Source of the DNA: RYN-230 sp963837335
Lineage (GTDB): Bacteria; Actinomycetota; Actinomycetes; Streptosporangiales; Streptosporangiaceae
DNA: 64,000 nucleotides
Direction of reading: 5' to 3'
Assembly (NCBI GenBank): GCA_963837335.1
Contig: CAWINS010000052.1
Coordinates: 62,001-126,000, forward strand
Numbering within the stretch: the first letter of the stretch is position 1; each line of letters starts with the position of its first letter. The position numbers and the translations under genes were made by a program. The notes beneath the pieces were generated by a model. The model was not told the DNA's origin. It saw nothing but the letters and a program-made list of their open reading frames with translations, and made no database searches. Shown here piece after piece: positions 61,559 to 64,000 of this stretch.

Positions 61559-63249
61559 GTCACCCGCACCCGGAGCTGGGCACACCGCCCGCCCTCCCGT
61601 CCGGCACACTGCGCATCGTGGGCCTTGGCGGCCTGGGCGAGATCGGCCGGAACATGTCCGTGCTGGAGTACGAAGGGCGCCTGCTCATCGTCGACTGCGG
61701 GGTGCTGTTCCCCGAGCCGGACCAGCCCGGCGTGGACCTGATCCTGCCGGACTTCAGCTCGCTCGAAGGCCGGCTGGACGACATCGAGGCGATGGTCCTC
61801 ACCCATGCGCACGAGGATCACATCGGCGGTGTCCCTTACCTGCTGCGCCAGCGCGACAACATCCCGCTGATCGGCTCGCGCCTCACGCTCGCCCTGGTCC
61901 GCAGCAAGCTCACCGAGCACCGGATAACGCCCGTCACCGCCGAGGTCGCGGAGGGCGGGACCGAGTCCTTCGGGCCGTTCGGCCTGGAGTTCTTCGCGGT
62001 CAACCACTCCATCCCGGACGCGCTCGCGGTGGCTGTCACCACCCCGGCCGGGGTGGTCCTGCACACCGGCGACTTCAAGATGGACCAGCTTCCGCTGGAC
62101 GGCCGGCTCACCGACCTGGGCGGCTTCGCCCGGCGCGGGGCCGAGGGCGTCGATCTGCTGATGTCCGACTCCACCAACGCTGAGGTCCCGGGCATCGTCA
62201 CCAGCGAGCGTGACATCGCTCCGGTACTGAACGAGATGTTCGCGGAGACCAAGCAGCGGATCATCGTGGCCTGCTTCGCCAGCCACGTGCACCGGGTGCA
62301 GCAGGTGCTCGACGCGGCCGCGGCGCACGGCCGCCGGGTGGCCTTCGTGGGCCGCTCCATGGTGCGGAACATGGGTGTCGCGCGCGACCTCGGCTACCTG
62401 AAGGTGCCCTCGGTCCGCGGCGGGCTGCTGGTCGACCCGCGCGACGCCGAGGGCATGCCGCCCGGTGAGGTCGTCCTGGTCTGCACCGGATCCCAGGGCG
62501 AGCCCATGTCGGCGCTGTCCCGGATGGCCGCCCGGGATCACCCGATCAGGATCGCCGAGGGGGACACGGTCATCCTGGCCTCCTCGCTGATCCCGGGCAA
62601 CGAGTCCGCGGTGTACCGGGTCATCAACGAGCTGACCCGGTGGGGCGCCCGGGTGGTGCACAAGGGCAACGCGCTGGTCCACGTGTCGGGCCACGCGCCC
62701 GCCGGTGAGCTGCTCTACGTGCTGAACCTGGTGAAACCGCGCAACTTCATGCCGGTGCACGGGGAGTGGCGGCACCTGCGGGCGCACGCGCACCTGGCCG
62801 AGCTGACCGGGATCCCCGAGGACCACATCGTGATCGCCGAGGACGGCGTGGTGGTCGACCTGGCCGGCGGCCGGGCCACGGTGGTGGGCAAGGTGCCGTG
62901 CGGCTACGTGTACGTGGACGGCCTGTCCGTCGGCGAGGTGACCGAGACCTCGCTCAAGGACCGCCGGATCCTGGGCGAGGAAGGGTTCCTGTCCGTGGTG
63001 ATCGTGGTCGACTCGACCACCGGCAAGCTGGTGGCCGGGCCGGAGATCCACGCCCGCGGGTCAGGCATCGACGACTCCGCACTCAGTGAGGTCCGGCCGA
63101 AGATCGAGGAAGCGCTGACCCGGGCGGCCGCGGACGGGATCAACGACGCTCATCAGCTGGGCCAGCTGGTCCGGCGGACCGTCGGGCGCTGGGTCAACGA
63201 CGGCTACCGGCGCCGGCCCATGATCATTCCGGTGGTCATCGAGGTATAG
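61555..63249 (+). CDS. rnj: Ribonuclease J
   Basis: 564 residues, metallo-beta-lactamase/beta-CASP ribonuclease with 5'-exo and endonuclease activity in RNA decay and rRNA processing. Metal-binding LTHAHEDHIGGVPYL, then the Asp of VLHTGDFKMDQLP and the later His residues (KGNALVHVSGHAPAGE, MPVHGEWRHL). GTG 61555 overlaps the dapA stop. Full length; C-terminal domain present, no frame break. Confidence 0.95.
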   Translation: MSHPHPELGTPPALPSGTLRIVGLGGLGEIGRNMSVLEYEGRLLIVDCGVLFPEPDQPGVDLILPDFSSLEGRLDDIEAMVLTHAHEDHIGGVPYLLRQRDNIPLIGSRLTLALVRSKLTEHRITPVTAEVAEGGTESFGPFGLEFFAVNHSIPDALAVAVTTPAGVVLHTGDFKMDQLPLDGRLTDLGGFARRGAEGVDLLMSDSTNAEVPGIVTSERDIAPVLNEMFAETKQRIIVACFASHVHRVQQVLDAAAAHGRRVAFVGRSMVRNMGVARDLGYLKVPSVRGGLLVDPRDAEGMPPGEVVLVCTGSQGEPMSALSRMAARDHPIRIAEGDTVILASSLIPGNESAVYRVINELTRWGARVVHKGNALVHVSGHAPAGELLYVLNLVKPRNFMPVHGEWRHLRAHAHLAELTGIPEDHIVIAEDGVVVDLAGGRATVVGKVPCGYVYVDGLSVGEVTETSLKDRRILGEEGFLSVVIVVDSTTGKLVAGPEIHARGSGIDDSALSEVRPKIEEALTRAAADGINDAHQLGQLVRRTVGRWVNDGYRRRPMIIPVVIEV

Positions 63250-63259
63250 AGGTACAAGG

Positions 63260-63402
63260 GCTCTGCTGCCCGGGGGCGCCTCCGGGTCGGCAGGGCGTCG
63301 GGGAGGCGGGGCCCGCCGCAGGCGGGTGCTCGCCGAGCCGGCGTTCGGCGCGCAGCGGCGATCGGGGGGTTCCGGGGGGTCGCCCCCCCGGGCTAGCAGA
63401 GC
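63260..63402. repeat. Long-range inverted repeat downstream of rnj
   Basis: GCTCTGCTGCCCGGGGGCG (63260-63278) is complementary, with small bulges, to 63381-63402 (ending GGGCTAGCAGAGC). The arms enclose about 100 nt of G-rich, low-complexity sequence without a gene. It could form a long hairpin at the 3' end of rnj and also reaches the stop codon of the convergent gene. Confidence 0.55.
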
Positions 63403-63968
63403 TACCGGGCCGCGCGGTCGCGGACCAGCTGGCGGAGCAGCCGCTGGTAGTAGCCGAACGCGGGCACTATCGCCTCAGGATCCTTGGCCGCGTCGTCCCA
63501 GCGGCGCAGCCGCAGCGCGGCCTGGCACCACGGGCTGGCCTCGAACTCCGCGCTCTGCGCCGGGGTCATCGGCCCACCCTGGATGCGCAGCGTGTGCACG
63601 GAGGCGGCGGACAGCCCGCCGAAGTACCCGGGTTCCACGGCGCACAGGTACCGCTTGGCCGCGACATGCAGCCGGACTGGCTCGGTCACCCCGGGCCCGA
63701 ACCACTGGGCCAGCCAGTCCGCGCCCTGGTCGCCGTGCCGGTTGTCGGTGCCGCTCATCAGCTGGTGGCCGCTGACCGCCCCGCGGAAGTGCCCCACGTC
63801 GTGCAGCAGGGCCGCCGCGATGAGCTCGGGCCCGGCGCCCGCTCCCTCGGCCAGGGCCGCGGCCTGGAGCATGTGCTGGGCCTGGGTTACCGCCTCGCCG
63901 AGATATTCGCCGGCTCCTTCGGCGGCGAACAGGTCCGCGATGACCCGTACCGGGTCGGCTGCTGTCAT
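63402..63968 (-). CDS. HD-domain oxygenase-like protein (PhnZ/TIGR03276 type)
   Basis: 188 residues resembling PhnZ, the mixed-valence di-iron oxygenase that cleaves 2-amino-1-hydroxyethylphosphonate. All expected metal ligands are visible: His in VTQAQHMLQ, the HD pair and further His in LLHDVGHF, His in NRHGDQGADWL, His in LHVAAKRYL and Asp in RRWDDAAKD. The substrate-side residues of PhnZ are also matched (YLGE near residue 22, the Lys of AAKRY, Gln in IQGGPM). PhnY is not seen in the window, so the true substrate may be another phosphonate or an unrelated compound. Only 32 nt remain between its start and the window edge. Confidence 0.82.
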   Translation of the reverse strand: MTAADPVRVIADLFAAEGAGEYLGEAVTQAQHMLQAAALAEGAGAGPELIAAALLHDVGHFRGAVSGHQLMSGTDNRHGDQGADWLAQWFGPGVTEPVRLHVAAKRYLCAVEPGYFGGLSAASVHTLRIQGGPMTPAQSAEFEASPWCQAALRLRRWDDAAKDPEAIVPAFGYYQRLLRQLVRDRAAR

Positions 63969-64000
63969 ATTCCGTCCTTCCTGCGGATGACACCCGTTGT

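Overview
The window is dense, very GC-rich DNA with short intergenic gaps, GTG and TTG starts and many overlapping stop/start codons. The gene families and pairings (DUF6412-yidC, dapA-rnj, DUF6504-dnaE2, a long XRE regulator with a helical-repeat C-terminus, truncated hemoglobin, ettA, paired dynamin-like GTPases) indicate an actinobacterium, probably of the Streptosporangiales/Streptomyces-like type. Genus cannot be set from the sequence alone. No insertion sequence, phage, CRISPR array or rRNA operon is visible. One tRNA, Arg(TCT), lies at 2083-2156.

Layout: 1-1809, broken sensor kinase plus a duplicated kinase tail. 2083-7825, tRNA, cobyric acid synthase, YidC-type insertase, Lrp regulator, EamA transporter, aldo/keto reductase. 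7857-10923, ECF sigma factor with SnoaL-like tail, YCII protein, MFS exporter. 10924-12313, a candidate alanine-codon attenuator ahead of a stand-alone alanyl-tRNA-synthetase-like protein. 12332-23354, catabolic and regulatory genes in divergent regulator/target pairs (SDR/XRE, epoxide hydrolase/WYL, MFS/ArsR, GntR, TetR), plus glyA and an expansin-like secreted protein. 23564-27811, a LexA-boxed DUF6504-dnaE2 unit. 28043-32289, secreted glycoside-hydrolase-like/lectin protein, GtrA protein and a family-2 glycosyltransferase. 32661-34795, corrinoid/siroheme genes. 34806-38566, two coupled membrane-type GTPases. 38773-51770, S1C protease, SSB, diguanylate cyclase, EttA, GlbO, MscS, XRE regulator, S9 peptidase, HNH nuclease, acyl-CoA dehydrogenase. 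51772-59679, a KaiC-KaiB-KaiB-kinase-kinase operon facing a divergent kinase-regulator-regulator operon. 59832-63968, a membrane-anchored helical protein, dapA, rnj and a PhnZ-like HD-domain oxygenase.

The most interesting region is the Kai island. kaiC, two kaiB genes, a PAS histidine kinase and a hybrid kinase are chained by 4- to 8-nt overlaps on the minus strand. A second PAS kinase and two receiver proteins, also chained by 4-nt overlaps, run the other way from a relatively AT-rich shared promoter region. There is no kaiA. The kinases lack the KaiB-like N-terminal domain of SasA, but the second kaiB overlaps the kinase start, so the pair could act as a split SasA. The second notable find is the leader upstream of the AlaRS-like gene: a 29-residue peptide with seven alanines, mutually exclusive hairpins, and a third hairpin over the ribosome binding site.

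A caveat for every reader: I count about 16 single-base frame breaks in otherwise full-length conserved genes (listed in the findings). Their density and mixed sign point to residual sequencing/assembly indels at least as much as to gene decay, so several genes called broken here may be intact in the organism.
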